A DNA stretch of 64,000 nt, taken from assembly GCA_903873585.1 (NCBI GenBank), contig CAIQOV010000049.1, positions 83,334 to 147,333 of the forward strand, in the 5' to 3' direction. Position 1 is the first letter of the stretch; the number at the start of each line of letters is the position of its first letter. The stretch comes from an uncultured Rhodobacterales bacterium. Its GTDB lineage: Bacteria > Pseudomonadota > Alphaproteobacteria > Rhodobacterales > Rhodobacteraceae. This document shows positions 23,171-32,699 of the stretch, piece by piece. A model generated the notes under the pieces. It was not told the origin of the DNA and did not search any database. It saw only the letters and a list, made by a program, of their open reading frames with translations. The translations under genes and the position numbers were made by a program.

Positions 23171-25315
23171 TTGCGCAAGCTCGTTTCATACCTGCGACCC
23201 TTCGGCCTTGCCGCTCTGTTTAACCTGATCGCCGCACTTTGCGCGCAAGCACAGATGCACCCCGATTTGAACCTGTCGGGGCAGACTGGCCTAATTGATA
23301 TGCCCTCTGGTGAACAGATGGCGGATGGCTACCTTTCGCTTGACCATTCCCAATTCGGTCCGGTCGTCAGAAACGCCCTGCGGTTTCAAATCACCCCGCG
23401 CCTGTCAGGCACCTTTCGCTATGTCGGCCTGCATGATTATGAAAAACACCTGTGCCAGCCTGATTGTGCCGATGGCAAAGACACCTACACCTACTACGAC
23501 CGCAACTTTGACATCAGCTATCAAATCCTGACGGAAAGCCGCTTTTTGCCCGCTGTCACGATCGGGGTGCAAGATTTTGTCGGGACGGGCCTGTTCTCGG
23601 CCGAATATGTGGCGGGCACTAAGGCGCTGGGCCCAAGGCTTAAGGTCACAGGTGGGGTCGGGTTCGGGCGGTTGGGCAGTTACAACGCCTTCGGCCAACC
23701 CTTCGGCCCACGCGAAAAGATCGACTTTGGCCTTGGGGGCAAGATTTCTTACAAGCAATGGTTTCAAGGGGATGCGGCCCTGTTTGGCGGGCTAGAGTAT
23801 CAGATCACCCCCAAGTGGACCGCAAAGGCCGAATATTCCTCTGACGCTTATGCCGAGGAATCGGCTCGGCGCCGAATGTTTGACCGCAACAGCCCCATGA
23901 ACTACGGGCTAGAGTATGCTCCCAACCCCGCCTTCCGCTTTGGTGTTTATGCGCTGTATGGCAGCGAAATTGGCCTCAGTTTAAGCGCCACGCTGAACCC
24001 CGATCAACGCCCGCAGGGCGGAATCGGCGGCCCTGCGCCCTTGCCCATCCGCCCGCGCCCTGCTGACCGCGCGGCTTGGGCCCGCGATTGGGTGGCACAG
24101 CCCGACATAAACGAAGCCGTGACGCGCAGTTTGGCTGCAACGCTGAAGGATACGGGGATTGTCATTCAATCTGTCGGCCTGACGGCCACCACGGCGCAGG
24201 TCAGGTTTCAAAACACAACCTATGACGCCACGGCCCAAGCGATTGGCCGCCTTGCCCGCGCGATGGCTTGGGTTTTGCCCGCCTCGGTTGAACACTTCCA
24301 GATCGTGCCGGTCGAGCATGGCATGGCGGGCAGTATGGTTGTTGTGAACCGCACCGATCTAGAGCGGTTTGAATTCGCCCCCGACGGGGCCACCTTGCTG
24401 CGCGCGCAAACGCAAATCAAAACGCCGAGCGCGCCGCTGTCTGGCACCACGATCAACCCCGACCCCGCGCCGCGTTTAACGTGGTCTTTGCTGCCCTATG
24501 TTCACACCCGCCAGTTTGATCCGACCAACCCGCTGCAAGCCAGCCTTGGTCTGCGCCTGTCCGGCCAATATGACCTTGCGCCCGGAATGTTCCTGTCCGG
24601 TGCTGTCACCGATGTGATTGTCAGCAGTATCAACGGGTCAGCCGATGAAACCTCTGTTCTGCCGCACGTTCGGTCGAGTTCGGTGCTGTATGACACGCAG
24701 GCCAATCCTGATGTCGAAACCCTGACGCTGGCCTATTTCACGGGTCTTGCCCCCAACGTCTTTGGCCGCATCACCGCGGGTTATCTTGAACGCGGCTTTG
24801 CCGGTCTTTCCACCGAGGTGCTTTACCGCCCCACCAGCAAGCCTTGGGCCTTGGGGGTCGAGGCGAACTCTGTCGCGCAGCGTGACACCGATGGGCTGTT
24901 GGGTTTTGGCCAGTACAGCTATGCGGTCGCGACAGGCCATGTGTCGGGCTATCTTGATCTGCGCGGCGGATACCACGCGCAAGTGGATGTGGGCCGCTAT
25001 CTGGCGGGCGACAAAGGTGCCACGCTTAGCCTATCCCGAGAATTTGAGAATGGCTGGTCTGTCGGGGTTTACGCCACCAAAACCGATGTCTCGGCCGAGG
25101 ATTTCGGCGAAGGCTCTTTTGACAAGGGCATCACGCTGCAAATTCCCTTGGCGTGGTTTTTCGGCAAGCCCACCCGCGATATGCGCACCACGACCATTCG
25201 GCCCATCGGGCGCGATGGCGGGGCGCGCTTGGAGGTGGACGACCGGCTGTATTCGGTTTTGCGCAGTTACGATCAGCGCAAGATCGACGCGCAATGGGGG
25301 CGGGTTTGGAAATGA
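23171..25315 (+). CDS. yjbH: YjbH-domain outer-membrane protein of exopolysaccharide export (GfcD-like)
   Basis: A 714-residue protein beginning at a TTG codon. The signal peptide (LFNLIAALCAQAQ) is followed by LNLSGQTGLIDMPSGEQMAD, the YjbH opening, and RFQITPRLSGTFRY. The sequence is rich in beta-strand patterns ending FGKPTRDMRTTTIRPIGRDG, consistent with a large outer-membrane barrel. In E. coli YjbH/GfcD works with YjbF/GfcB in exopolysaccharide or group 4 capsule production. The gene overlaps yjbF by four bases. TTG is used because no ATG precedes the signal; MRKLVSYLRPFGLAALFNLI begins there. Confidence 0.85.
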   Translation: MRKLVSYLRPFGLAALFNLIAALCAQAQMHPDLNLSGQTGLIDMPSGEQMADGYLSLDHSQFGPVVRNALRFQITPRLSGTFRYVGLHDYEKHLCQPDCADGKDTYTYYDRNFDISYQILTESRFLPAVTIGVQDFVGTGLFSAEYVAGTKALGPRLKVTGGVGFGRLGSYNAFGQPFGPREKIDFGLGGKISYKQWFQGDAALFGGLEYQITPKWTAKAEYSSDAYAEESARRRMFDRNSPMNYGLEYAPNPAFRFGVYALYGSEIGLSLSATLNPDQRPQGGIGGPAPLPIRPRPADRAAWARDWVAQPDINEAVTRSLAATLKDTGIVIQSVGLTATTAQVRFQNTTYDATAQAIGRLARAMAWVLPASVEHFQIVPVEHGMAGSMVVVNRTDLERFEFAPDGATLLRAQTQIKTPSAPLSGTTINPDPAPRLTWSLLPYVHTRQFDPTNPLQASLGLRLSGQYDLAPGMFLSGAVTDVIVSSINGSADETSVLPHVRSSSVLYDTQANPDVETLTLAYFTGLAPNVFGRITAGYLERGFAGLSTEVLYRPTSKPWALGVEANSVAQRDTDGLLGFGQYSYAVATGHVSGYLDLRGGYHAQVDVGRYLAGDKGATLSLSREFENGWSVGVYATKTDVSAEDFGEGSFDKGITLQIPLAWFFGKPTRDMRTTTIRPIGRDGGARLEVDDRLYSVLRSYDQRKIDAQWGRVWK

Positions 25316-25995
25316 CGCGCAAGAAAACGGCCTGCCTTGTTGGTCTGCTTGGGCTGCTCGCCGGATGCGGCAACGATCAAACGGCGCAAGAAAGCCTGTC
25401 GCGCCTTCCCAAGGGAAAGGCGCTTGGGGCCATGGTGACGGCGATCTTCGTCAAACCACAGCCCTTCCGCGCCGATCCGGCGGCTGTGGCCACGGTGCGG
25501 GGGGCCTTGGAAAAGGCCGGTCAGCCTGTGCTTTTGGTGACGGTGCCATCGCGTGGCGCCGATTTGTTCGCGCCCTATGGCCAAAATGGGCCTGTCATCA
25601 CATGGGCCACCTCTGCGCAGCAAAGCATCGCGCTAGACGATGGGCTGTTGGTGGCAACCCGTGGCTTTGGGCCAGATTTGATGTCGGCCTCTGTCCCAAG
25701 TCTGGCGCAAGTTTCGCGCGCTACGGGCACCAGTCACCGCGATTACTACGACCTGGATGGAGCGGACCAAAACCGCCACTTTGCCTATGATTGCACCTTT
25801 GCGCCCGCTGGAATGGAAGCGGTTGAGGTTTTTGGCGCGACCTATCCCACGCGCAAAGTGACCGAATCATGCGCTGGGCCTGATGCGTCGTTTGTGAACA
25901 TCTACTGGTTTGATGCTGACGGTCGTCTGCGCCAAAGCGACCAGCACGCCACGCCGGGCCTGCCCACAGTGCAAATCGGGCGCGTTGTTGACTGA
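25312..25995 (+). CDS. yjbF: YjbF-family (GfcB-like) lipoprotein
   Basis: A 227-residue lipoprotein with signal MTRKKTACLVGLLGLLAGC (lipobox Cys19). The mature part contains VTWATSAQQSIALDDGLLVA-like sequence (TWATSAQQSIALDDGLLVAT), the YjbF core, where the LVATRGFGPDLMSA segment is typical. Two Cys later (YDCTFA, ESCAG) may form a disulfide. It is translationally coupled to yjbH (ATGA-type overlap at 25312). YjbF is needed with YjbH for exopolysaccharide surface assembly in E. coli, so these two are probably subunits of one envelope system with the divergent OPX protein. Confidence 0.82.
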   Translation: MTRKKTACLVGLLGLLAGCGNDQTAQESLSRLPKGKALGAMVTAIFVKPQPFRADPAAVATVRGALEKAGQPVLLVTVPSRGADLFAPYGQNGPVITWATSAQQSIALDDGLLVATRGFGPDLMSASVPSLAQVSRATGTSHRDYYDLDGADQNRHFAYDCTFAPAGMEAVEVFGATYPTRKVTESCAGPDASFVNIYWFDADGRLRQSDQHATPGLPTVQIGRVVD

Positions 25996-26067
25996 CGGGT
26001 GGCGCGATCTTTACAAAGCGGCCCACTTAAGATATAACCAAAGTTGTGTTTCGTATGGAGACTTCGA

Positions 26068-26316
26068 ATGAAAAAACTTACCGCAACAATCTTGGCCCTG
26101 TGCCTGACTTCAACCGCTGTGTTTTCAGCACCCCTGATCCCTGCGCCAGCCACCGTTGCGGGTGGTGTCGGCGCGGCTGCACCTGTCGGTGCTGCGGCTG
26201 GTGTCGCTGGTGCGGCGGCTGGGATTGGCGCTATCGGCGGCGCGCTTGGACTTGGGCTTTTGGGCGTGGTGGCTGCCGTCGCGGTAAGTGGCGGCACAAC
26301 ATCCAAGACGAATTAA
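26068..26316 (+). CDS. Small Ala/Gly-rich secreted protein, YjbE/GfcA-like by position
   Basis: An 82-residue protein with a signal (MKKLTATILALCLTSTAVFS) and a very Ala/Gly/Val-rich body ending SGGTTSKTN. In E. coli the yjbEFGH and gfcABCD operons begin with a small secreted Ala/Gly/Thr-rich protein (YjbE, GfcA) beside YjbF. Here a protein of that size and composition lies directly after yjbF, so YjbE-like is a reasonable call by context only. The ATG at 26068 follows TATGGAGAC. It resembles the two small peptides at 13750 and 14151 in build, but not in sequence. Confidence 0.55.
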   Translation: MKKLTATILALCLTSTAVFSAPLIPAPATVAGGVGAAAPVGAAAGVAGAAAGIGAIGGALGLGLLGVVAAVAVSGGTTSKTN

Positions 26317-26342
26317 CGAATAAATCGGCCCCTTTGCAAATT

Positions 26343-26371
26343 AGCAGGCGCGCAAGCTTGGTGCGCCTGCT
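26343..26371 (+). terminator. Hairpin after the YjbE-like gene
   Basis: AGCAGGCGC / GCGCCTGCT (26343-26351 with 26363-26371), loop of 11, followed only by ATAAAGTTT, so the T-tract is weak. It probably ends the yjbH-yjbF-yjbE-like unit. Confidence 0.5.
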
Positions 26372-26407
26372 ATAAAGTTTTGCGAACCGAACAAAGGGGA
26401 ATCCGGT

Positions 26408-27253
26408 GTGCGTCGTCTACGGCTTCAGCCCGATTTTCTGGCCTTTCTGCTGCGCCTATACCGCCGCACGGAACAGGCAGAGCTTGACCTGATCTCTGCC
26501 GGCGTGGCGTTTTTCGGCTTTCTGGCCTTGTTTCCCGCCGCTGCCGCGCTGATTGCGATTTGGGGCACGGTGTTTGACCCTTCGGTGATCGAAACCCAGC
26601 TTGCCCTGTTGAAAGGCTTTCTGCCGCCCGATGCGCTGACGCTTTTGCAAGAACAGGTGCAAGCCCTGTTGCAAATGCGCGGCTCGCAACTGGGGTGGAC
26701 AACGGCGCTATCAACCCTGTTTGCCCTTTGGTCGGCGCGGGCTGGGGTGGCGGCTTTGATACGGGGTTTGAATGCCATTCACCACATGCCCAACCGTCGC
26801 GGCGGGCACCATCAGTTGCAAGCCGTCTTGCTGACGCTTGCGCTGATTGGGCTGGCGCTGTCGGCCATGCTGGTCACGGTTGTGGCACCGCTGATCATCG
26901 GCCTGCTGCCCTTGCCGGGGGATGATGCCGTGCTTTTGCACCGCGCGAACTTGGCGCTGGGGGTGGTTCTGGTGCTGTCCTCATTGGGGCTGGCCTATCG
27001 GTTTGGGCCAAACCACGGCGCAACGCATCCGCCGCTGTTCAGTTGGGGGTTGTTGGTGGCGGTGGTTTTGTGGGCAATGGCCGCGCGGGGCTTTATGTTG
27101 TATCTGGCGAACTTTCCGTCTTACAACCGCGTTTACGGATCCATTGGCGCGGTGGTTGTGCTGCTGATCTGGCTTTACGTCAGCGCTTACACGGTTCTTT
27201 TGGGCGCTGCGGTTGATGCTGAATTGCACCGCAGGCGCAAACCTGACGCTTAG
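26408..27253 (+). CDS. YihY/BrkB-family inner-membrane protein
   Basis: A 281-residue membrane protein with about six hydrophobic segments. GVAFFGFLALFPAAAALIAI, SYNRVYGSIGAVVVLLIWLY and SAYTVLLGAAVDAELHRRR are the BrkB signature regions. The function is unsettled despite an old RNase annotation for a relative; it is probably a transporter or envelope factor. It starts at GTG 26408 after AAAGGGGAA. It converges on tamB, and the stops overlap by four bases, so transcription of the two must end inside each other's 3' end. Confidence 0.85.
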   Translation: MRRLRLQPDFLAFLLRLYRRTEQAELDLISAGVAFFGFLALFPAAAALIAIWGTVFDPSVIETQLALLKGFLPPDALTLLQEQVQALLQMRGSQLGWTTALSTLFALWSARAGVAALIRGLNAIHHMPNRRGGHHQLQAVLLTLALIGLALSAMLVTVVAPLIIGLLPLPGDDAVLLHRANLALGVVLVLSSLGLAYRFGPNHGATHPPLFSWGLLVAVVLWAMAARGFMLYLANFPSYNRVYGSIGAVVVLLIWLYVSAYTVLLGAAVDAELHRRRKPDA

Positions 27254-30200
27254 TAGTCGCGCGTCAGGAACAGGCCCAAACCTGTCGTCCCTTCGGAATC
27301 GGTATGGGTTTTGGCGGTGATATGGCGGCCAAGGTCATAGTTCAGGCTGATCGAGGATGTGCCCCCTTGCCCCATTGTCACTTCGCTATAAGCCTTATCG
27401 CCCAGATACTTACCCGCTGTCACCGTGGTGTTGCCCGTGCCATCGGCCTGCACGTCCAAGTTATCCAGCAAGGTCTTGCGCCGCAGCGCGCCCATCACGC
27501 CGTCACCCCCCCGACCTGCAAGCGACGCTACCGCAGAGGCCAGTTGCGCCGCCTGAAAAGCGCTGATTTTGTCTAGCCCGCGATCAAACAACAGATGCGC
27601 CAGAACCTGTTCCTGCGGCAAATCGGGGGAAGAGGTAAAGGTGACGGCAGGGTTGGTCGCCTCTCCCTCGATCAGCACAGAGGACGTGATGCCCCCGCTT
27701 TCGATCCCCGCCAGAATGCGCACATAGGGCACCAAAGCGCCCTGCAATTGCACTTGCGCCTCTGTCAGAACCAGCCGCCGACCCAGAATATCCAACCGCC
27801 CCCGCAGCAGGTTGAACGCGCCCGATGGGGCGATCTTGGCCGTTGTGCCGCGCAAAATCAGCGTGCCGCCCAGTTCAGCATCTAGCCCGCGCCCCCGCAC
27901 AAACACCTGATTGGGTGCAGACAGCGTTACATTCAGCGCATAGCCCGCGCCCCCACGCGCCGTGCCGCTGCTTGGCCCAAGCCCCGCGCGCTGACGGGTG
28001 GCCGCAGACGCCGCAGGCTCGTTGATATGGCGCAGGTCGGGCAAATCGCCCGCCACTGTGGCATTGGTTGAGGGGATTTGCAGCTCTGTCTTGCCAAGGC
28101 TGACTGCGCCCGCAATCACCCCTCCGCCAAAGGCTGGCCCGCTTAAGGTCAGCGAGCCTGTCGCCGTGGTTGCATAAAGCTGCGGGTCACGCAGAACCAC
28201 ACTGTCCAGCGCAAAGGTCAGGTCGGCGGGGTGCGGCGCTGTCAGCCCCATGCTGCCCGTAACCCCCAGCTTGCCGCCCGTGCTAACGCCGGCCTGCCCC
28301 GACAGTTGGGCGGTTCCGCGGCCAAGTCTGGCGGTCAAGGCGACCTCTTTCAGCGCAAAAGGCAGCGTCGGGTCAGCCAAACGCCCGCCGGAAAGCGCCA
28401 CAGTGCCGTTAAGTGAGGAGAGCGCGAAGGGCCCGTTCAGCCTGACATCATAGCGCAAGGCACCCTCTAGCGACCTTGGCGCGATCAGAACGTTGGCAAG
28501 CGCTGCTGCGCTTGTACCGGTGATCTTAAGGTCAGCCGTTTTGTAATCGGGCGAAAGCGTGCCTGCGACGGTGGCCTTCATCTGCGCAGGCCCTTGCACT
28601 GTCAGATCCAGCCCCATCCCGCCCGCCGTGCTGTGCGCCAAACCGGCAAGCTTCACAGTCCCCGGAAACTTTGGCAGCAACAGGCCCAGATTGGCCAGTT
28701 GCGCTGACACGGTTAGGTCGCCCGCTTGGCCGTCGCTTGCGGCTGCAACCTTGGCCGTGATCTGGCCATTGGCCAGATCAGCCGAGATAAGCCGCATCCC
28801 TTGCGACCCAAGCGCCAGCTTTGCCGAAAGCCTTGACGCGCCCCGCAACAGAATATCGCTTTGCGCTTGCCCTATCGCCAGATCACTGCTCGAAGCTTGC
28901 AGCGTCAAAACGCTGTCGCCCGCAGGCCCTTGCAGAGTCGCGGTGCCTTGCAGTGCGCCGCTATAGTTTGCGCCTAGAGCGGATAGATCGCCCAGTTGCA
29001 CCGCTGCGGTCAGATCGGTGCGGCTATCGGTCAGCGTGCCCGACACGTTCGCCGACAGGCTTGCCGCTTGCAGGTTCAAGGCGCGCAGGGTTGTGCCCGT
29101 GACGTCGCGCTTGGCTGACAGAGTTAGCTTGCTCTCGCCCGCCAAAAGGCTGTCAACCTGCGCCACGCCCAAGCCCAAAGCTTGGCCCATCACCGATCCT
29201 GTCAGATCAAACGCCCCGCTTAACGGATCAAGGCTGCCCGTTAGATCAAAACCCGCCGCCCCCGTTAGGTTTTGCCCCGCAACGCCCGACAGGCGCGCGA
29301 TGTCATCATATTGCCCAGAAACATGGCCCTGCAACGCCGCCATCTGGCCAAGGTTCCCCTTAGCCGTGATGGCATAACCGGGGGCGGTCAGCGACAGGTG
29401 GCTGATCTGCAACGCCCCCGTGCCCGCTTTCCAGCCGAAGACCACCGACCCGTTCACATCAGGCCCAACCGCCGCCATCCACCCCGCATCGGGCAGCGCC
29501 AGCCCTGCGGCCGAAAGTTGCGCTGTGCCGTCAAACATCCCATCGCGCAAGCGCCCTTGGGCCGAGATCGCAGCGCTTTTTGCCTTAAACCCGCCCCGCA
29601 CCAACCCGTTGATCGCCGCATCAAACTGCCAGACATCGCTTTGCGCCTGATCATAGCGCAGCGTTAGGTCAGCCCCGTTCAGCGTGATCGGCAATGCAAA
29701 GGCAGACGGCAGCGTCACCACCCCCGCATCCTGCGCCATCCGCCCCGTCAGGTTCAGCTTGCGCGGATTGCCCTGCGCGTCCAGCGACATAAAGCCGTCC
29801 AGCTGCAAGGCTTGCGATGTCAGCGACAGGGTATCAATCTGCAAAGCGCCATCCGCCGCGCGCTCGCCTTTCACGCTCAGCGCCGTGTCGGGGCCAAAGA
29901 AGGCGGCGTATTGCGGTAAGAACAGCGGGGTTACATCGCCGCCCAGTTGCGCCGCAAAGGCGCGGTTGCCCTGCGCGTCATCGGCAAGGGTCAGATGCCC
30001 CGCCAGCCGTGGTTGCCCATCGGTGGCCAGCGACACCTGCGCGTCAAACTGCGCCAGCGGTCCGTGGCCTGCCAAAGTAAGCTGTGTGGCAGGCGTGCGC
30101 GGAATATGCAGCAGGGTGGCCGCGATGCCGCCCGCATCTTCGGCTGCATCCAGCGACAGGTCTAAGACCTGCGTGGCGTTGGAATAGCCCGCTTGCAGCT

Positions 30201-30750
30201 TGACATGGCCCTGTGGCCCCGCATCCAGCCGTTGCAAATCCAGATGGGCTGCGCCCTCACCGCCCGACAGGGTTAGGTCCGCCGTAAGGCGCGCCTCAAC
30301 CGCTTGGCCCAGAACAGACGGGCCCAACACCACCCTTTGTGCTGCGATAGACTTGATGCTGATCGACACGGGCAAATCGGGCAGCGCCCAAGGCTTGGCT
30401 GTCACCGCAGGCAGCGACGAGGTGGGCTGGCCCTGCGGCAATCGTTCAAGGTCAACCTCGCCCGCCGACAGGTCGGTGATCTGAATTTGGCCGGAAAGCA
30501 GGGCGCTGCGGCTCCAATCCAGCTTTACGTCTTTCAGGGTCAGCCAAACGCCTTGCGCATCGGCGATGGTCAGTTGCGCTAGGCTGGCTTGGGTCGACAA
30601 AGCGCCTGCAAAGCCGTCGATTGTCACAACCCGCCCTGCGCCGGATAGGCTGTCTTGCAGCCACGTCGTTAGAAAATCTTTGTCAGCCGCGCTGTCGGCC
30701 ATGGCTGCCAAGGGCATCAGTCCAAGCGCAAGGGCGAACCAGAACCGCAT
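27250..30750 (-). CDS. tamB: TamB-like translocation and assembly module inner-membrane protein
   Basis: A 1166-residue protein with a signal-anchor (MRFWFALALGLMPLAAMADS) and a long repetitive beta-strand body of the AsmA/TamB type: repeated Leu-xx-Gly-xx-Asp patterns such as LDLSLDAAED and FDLTGSLDPLSG. The C-terminal DUF490 region contains LIEGEATNPAVTFTSSPDLP (about residues 1033-1052) and ends with GLGLFLTRDY. TamB forms a periplasm-spanning bridge that with TamA moves lipids or autotransporter-type proteins to the outer membrane. Its ATG shares a base with the tamA stop (TGATG), so the two are translationally coupled. A longer ORF on this strand reaches into tamA, but that part is out-of-frame shadow. 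Confidence 0.9.
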   Translation of the reverse strand: MRFWFALALGLMPLAAMADSAADKDFLTTWLQDSLSGAGRVVTIDGFAGALSTQASLAQLTIADAQGVWLTLKDVKLDWSRSALLSGQIQITDLSAGEVDLERLPQGQPTSSLPAVTAKPWALPDLPVSISIKSIAAQRVVLGPSVLGQAVEARLTADLTLSGGEGAAHLDLQRLDAGPQGHVKLQAGYSNATQVLDLSLDAAEDAGGIAATLLHIPRTPATQLTLAGHGPLAQFDAQVSLATDGQPRLAGHLTLADDAQGNRAFAAQLGGDVTPLFLPQYAAFFGPDTALSVKGERAADGALQIDTLSLTSQALQLDGFMSLDAQGNPRKLNLTGRMAQDAGVVTLPSAFALPITLNGADLTLRYDQAQSDVWQFDAAINGLVRGGFKAKSAAISAQGRLRDGMFDGTAQLSAAGLALPDAGWMAAVGPDVNGSVVFGWKAGTGALQISHLSLTAPGYAITAKGNLGQMAALQGHVSGQYDDIARLSGVAGQNLTGAAGFDLTGSLDPLSGAFDLTGSVMGQALGLGVAQVDSLLAGESKLTLSAKRDVTGTTLRALNLQAASLSANVSGTLTDSRTDLTAAVQLGDLSALGANYSGALQGTATLQGPAGDSVLTLQASSSDLAIGQAQSDILLRGASRLSAKLALGSQGMRLISADLANGQITAKVAAASDGQAGDLTVSAQLANLGLLLPKFPGTVKLAGLAHSTAGGMGLDLTVQGPAQMKATVAGTLSPDYKTADLKITGTSAAALANVLIAPRSLEGALRYDVRLNGPFALSSLNGTVALSGGRLADPTLPFALKEVALTARLGRGTAQLSGQAGVSTGGKLGVTGSMGLTAPHPADLTFALDSVVLRDPQLYATTATGSLTLSGPAFGGGVIAGAVSLGKTELQIPSTNATVAGDLPDLRHINEPAASAATRQRAGLGPSSGTARGGAGYALNVTLSAPNQVFVRGRGLDAELGGTLILRGTTAKIAPSGAFNLLRGRLDILGRRLVLTEAQVQLQGALVPYVRILAGIESGGITSSVLIEGEATNPAVTFTSSPDLPQEQVLAHLLFDRGLDKISAFQAAQLASAVASLAGRGGDGVMGALRRKTLLDNLDVQADGTGNTTVTAGKYLGDKAYSEVTMGQGGTSSISLNYDLGRHITAKTHTDSEGTTGLGLFLTRDY

Positions 30751-32561
30751 CAAAACGCCTGCCCCAATCCAACGTAAATCTGCACGCCACTGCCCACGGC
30801 CCCGTGCACCGGCAGCGCCAAGTCTAGCCGGATCGGTCCCACCGCCGTGCCGTAGCGCAGGCCCAGCCCAGCGCCGGCTTGCCAATCGCTGTTCGCCCCC
30901 GTCACCGTGCCTTGCCCGACAGCGCCCGCATCCACAAAGCCCACCACGCCGATATTGGCGCTCACCTTCACCCGCGCCTCGACCGAGGCTGCAACAAAGG
31001 CCGTGCCGCCCGTATCTACCCAAGTCGAGCCGTCTTGCACCGAGATCCCTAGGCTTTGATAGGCCTGCCCCCGCACCGTGCCGCCGCCGCCGGAATAGAA
31101 CAAATCGGTGCGCGGGGTGCCAAGGGCTGACGCCCAAAGAATAGCGCCGCCTTGCACACGGCCCGCCAGCACCGCGCCACCCTTTGCGCCCAAGGCCCTA
31201 TAGGCGCGGGCATCCAAGGTTAGGCGTGCGCCATCGTCGGTTGCCCCAAAGCCGAAAAAGGGCTTGGCCCCTAGGTCAAGATAATAGCCCTTAGTCGCAT
31301 CTGTCTTGCTGTCGCGCCGGTCTAACGTGGCCCCCAGCGGCAGTTGCAAACTGCGATAGGTGAAATTGCCTGCGCTGTCGTGGCCATCGGAAAAGTCATA
31401 GGCCACCGCCGCATGCGCTGTCAGCGTGTCGCTGAAATAATGCGTTAGGCCCACGCCCAGCGCCAAAGTGTCGGCGGTGTAGTCGGCATCGTCTTTATGG
31501 CCCAAGGCGGCTGACAGGTTCAGCGTTGAATCGGCATCGGGCGTGGCGGGGCGGTCTAGCGTGGTGCCCAGCGCGTAATCCAACCCGCTGCCCGAAGCGA
31601 CGATGTTGCTCACCGCGCCTGTTACTTCAAACCGTTCGCCCCCGCCCAGAAGGTTGCGGTGTAACCAACTGCCATTGACGCTTAGGCCGTCATTCGTCGC
31701 CACCTCGGCCCCAAAGGCGTAGCGGCGGGGCAGGGCTTCAGAGAGGTCGGCGGTGATGCCCAAAAGGTCGGGCGGGATGATGGTATCAGCCTCGGTCAAA
31801 GTGACGGATGAAAACACCCCGCTGCGGCGCAGACGCTGGGCTGCGCGAACCTCTTCGGCGGGGTCAAAGCGCTTGTCCGTCGGAAGGCCCGCAATCTTGC
31901 GCACGCGGTCGGGGCGGATATTTGTGGCGCCCTTCACCGTTAAATCGCCAAAGCGCAGAACGGGGCCGGGGTTTAGCCGCACGTCGACCGAAAGGGTGGC
32001 GCTGGCATGGTCGGCGGTAAGCGCTTGCTGTGCCACGGCGGCCTTGGCATGGCCGTGGCCCCGCCAGCCTTCAATCCCCGCCAGCACCGCTGCTTGCACT
32101 TGGCCCGCCCCCGCCAACTGGCCTGTGGCAAAGTCTGACGGCAGGGCTTGGCCCTGTGCCAAGGGTGCTACTTTGGCGGTGGAAAAGACAAAGGCAGGGC
32201 CGGGGTCAACACTGACCACCACCTTGCCAATGGCGCTGGGCGCATCGAGCGGGGCGATGCTGTCAGCCTCTCGCCCGTCAATCAAGACGTGGATCACGGG
32301 GCCATAGTGACCTGCGGCATACAGGGCTGACAAAAGCTTGCCATATTCCGCCCGCGCATCGGCGAACAGGTCTAGCGCCGCTTTGTCCTTACCCGCCCCC
32401 ACCAAGCCCGAGGCGGCGCGCAATTCGCGCGCCAGCACCTTATCGCTGCCGGACACGGTGAAGGTCACGCCCTCTACCGCACGGCCCGGCAACGCACCTG
32501 CCACCAGTACCGCCAAAATGGCAGCGCTGGCCCAAAGCTTATGACTGACCGAAAGACCCAT
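30750..32561 (-). CDS. tamA: TamA-like outer-membrane Omp85 protein
   Basis: A 603-residue protein with a cleavable signal (AAILAVLVAGALPGRAVEG). POTRA domains are indicated by KVVVSVDPGPAFVFSTAKV and LRFGDLTVKGATNIRPDRVR (about residues 203-222). The C-terminal barrel from about residue 290 (RRYAFGAEVATNDGLSVNGS) ends in GVQIYVGLGQAF, with the terminal Phe typical of barrel insertion signals. FYSGGGGTVRGQAYQSLG contains the conserved Arg of the Omp85 lid loop. It is transcribed with tamB and diverges from the aldo-keto reductase gene. Confidence 0.9.
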   Translation of the reverse strand: MGLSVSHKLWASAAILAVLVAGALPGRAVEGVTFTVSGSDKVLARELRAASGLVGAGKDKAALDLFADARAEYGKLLSALYAAGHYGPVIHVLIDGREADSIAPLDAPSAIGKVVVSVDPGPAFVFSTAKVAPLAQGQALPSDFATGQLAGAGQVQAAVLAGIEGWRGHGHAKAAVAQQALTADHASATLSVDVRLNPGPVLRFGDLTVKGATNIRPDRVRKIAGLPTDKRFDPAEEVRAAQRLRRSGVFSSVTLTEADTIIPPDLLGITADLSEALPRRYAFGAEVATNDGLSVNGSWLHRNLLGGGERFEVTGAVSNIVASGSGLDYALGTTLDRPATPDADSTLNLSAALGHKDDADYTADTLALGVGLTHYFSDTLTAHAAVAYDFSDGHDSAGNFTYRSLQLPLGATLDRRDSKTDATKGYYLDLGAKPFFGFGATDDGARLTLDARAYRALGAKGGAVLAGRVQGGAILWASALGTPRTDLFYSGGGGTVRGQAYQSLGISVQDGSTWVDTGGTAFVAASVEARVKVSANIGVVGFVDAGAVGQGTVTGANSDWQAGAGLGLRYGTAVGPIRLDLALPVHGAVGSGVQIYVGLGQAF

Positions 32562-32699
32562 GCTGGAAGTATATCCCCTTCGCCCGTTCTAAGCCATCCT
32601 GCGCCGCCTTCAACTTACATTGATCAGGCCCGCCCGCCGGAAAGGGCTGGATTTTTCTGCGCCCCCATTGGAAAAGGTGCCAACCATAGGAGCGCGCGC

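Noticed and set aside
30751..31137. Upstream extension of the tamB ORF into tamA
   Set aside because: The extra codons are Arg/His-rich and unlike any protein; they lie fully inside tamA in another frame. The ATG at 30750, coupled to the tamA stop, is the real start.
19513..32698. Identical 16-base leader ACCATAGGAGCGCGCG before comF (19513-19528) and the aldo-keto reductase (32683-32698)
   Set aside because: It includes a ribosome site and GC alternation that can arise by chance in this genome; two copies do not make a regulon.
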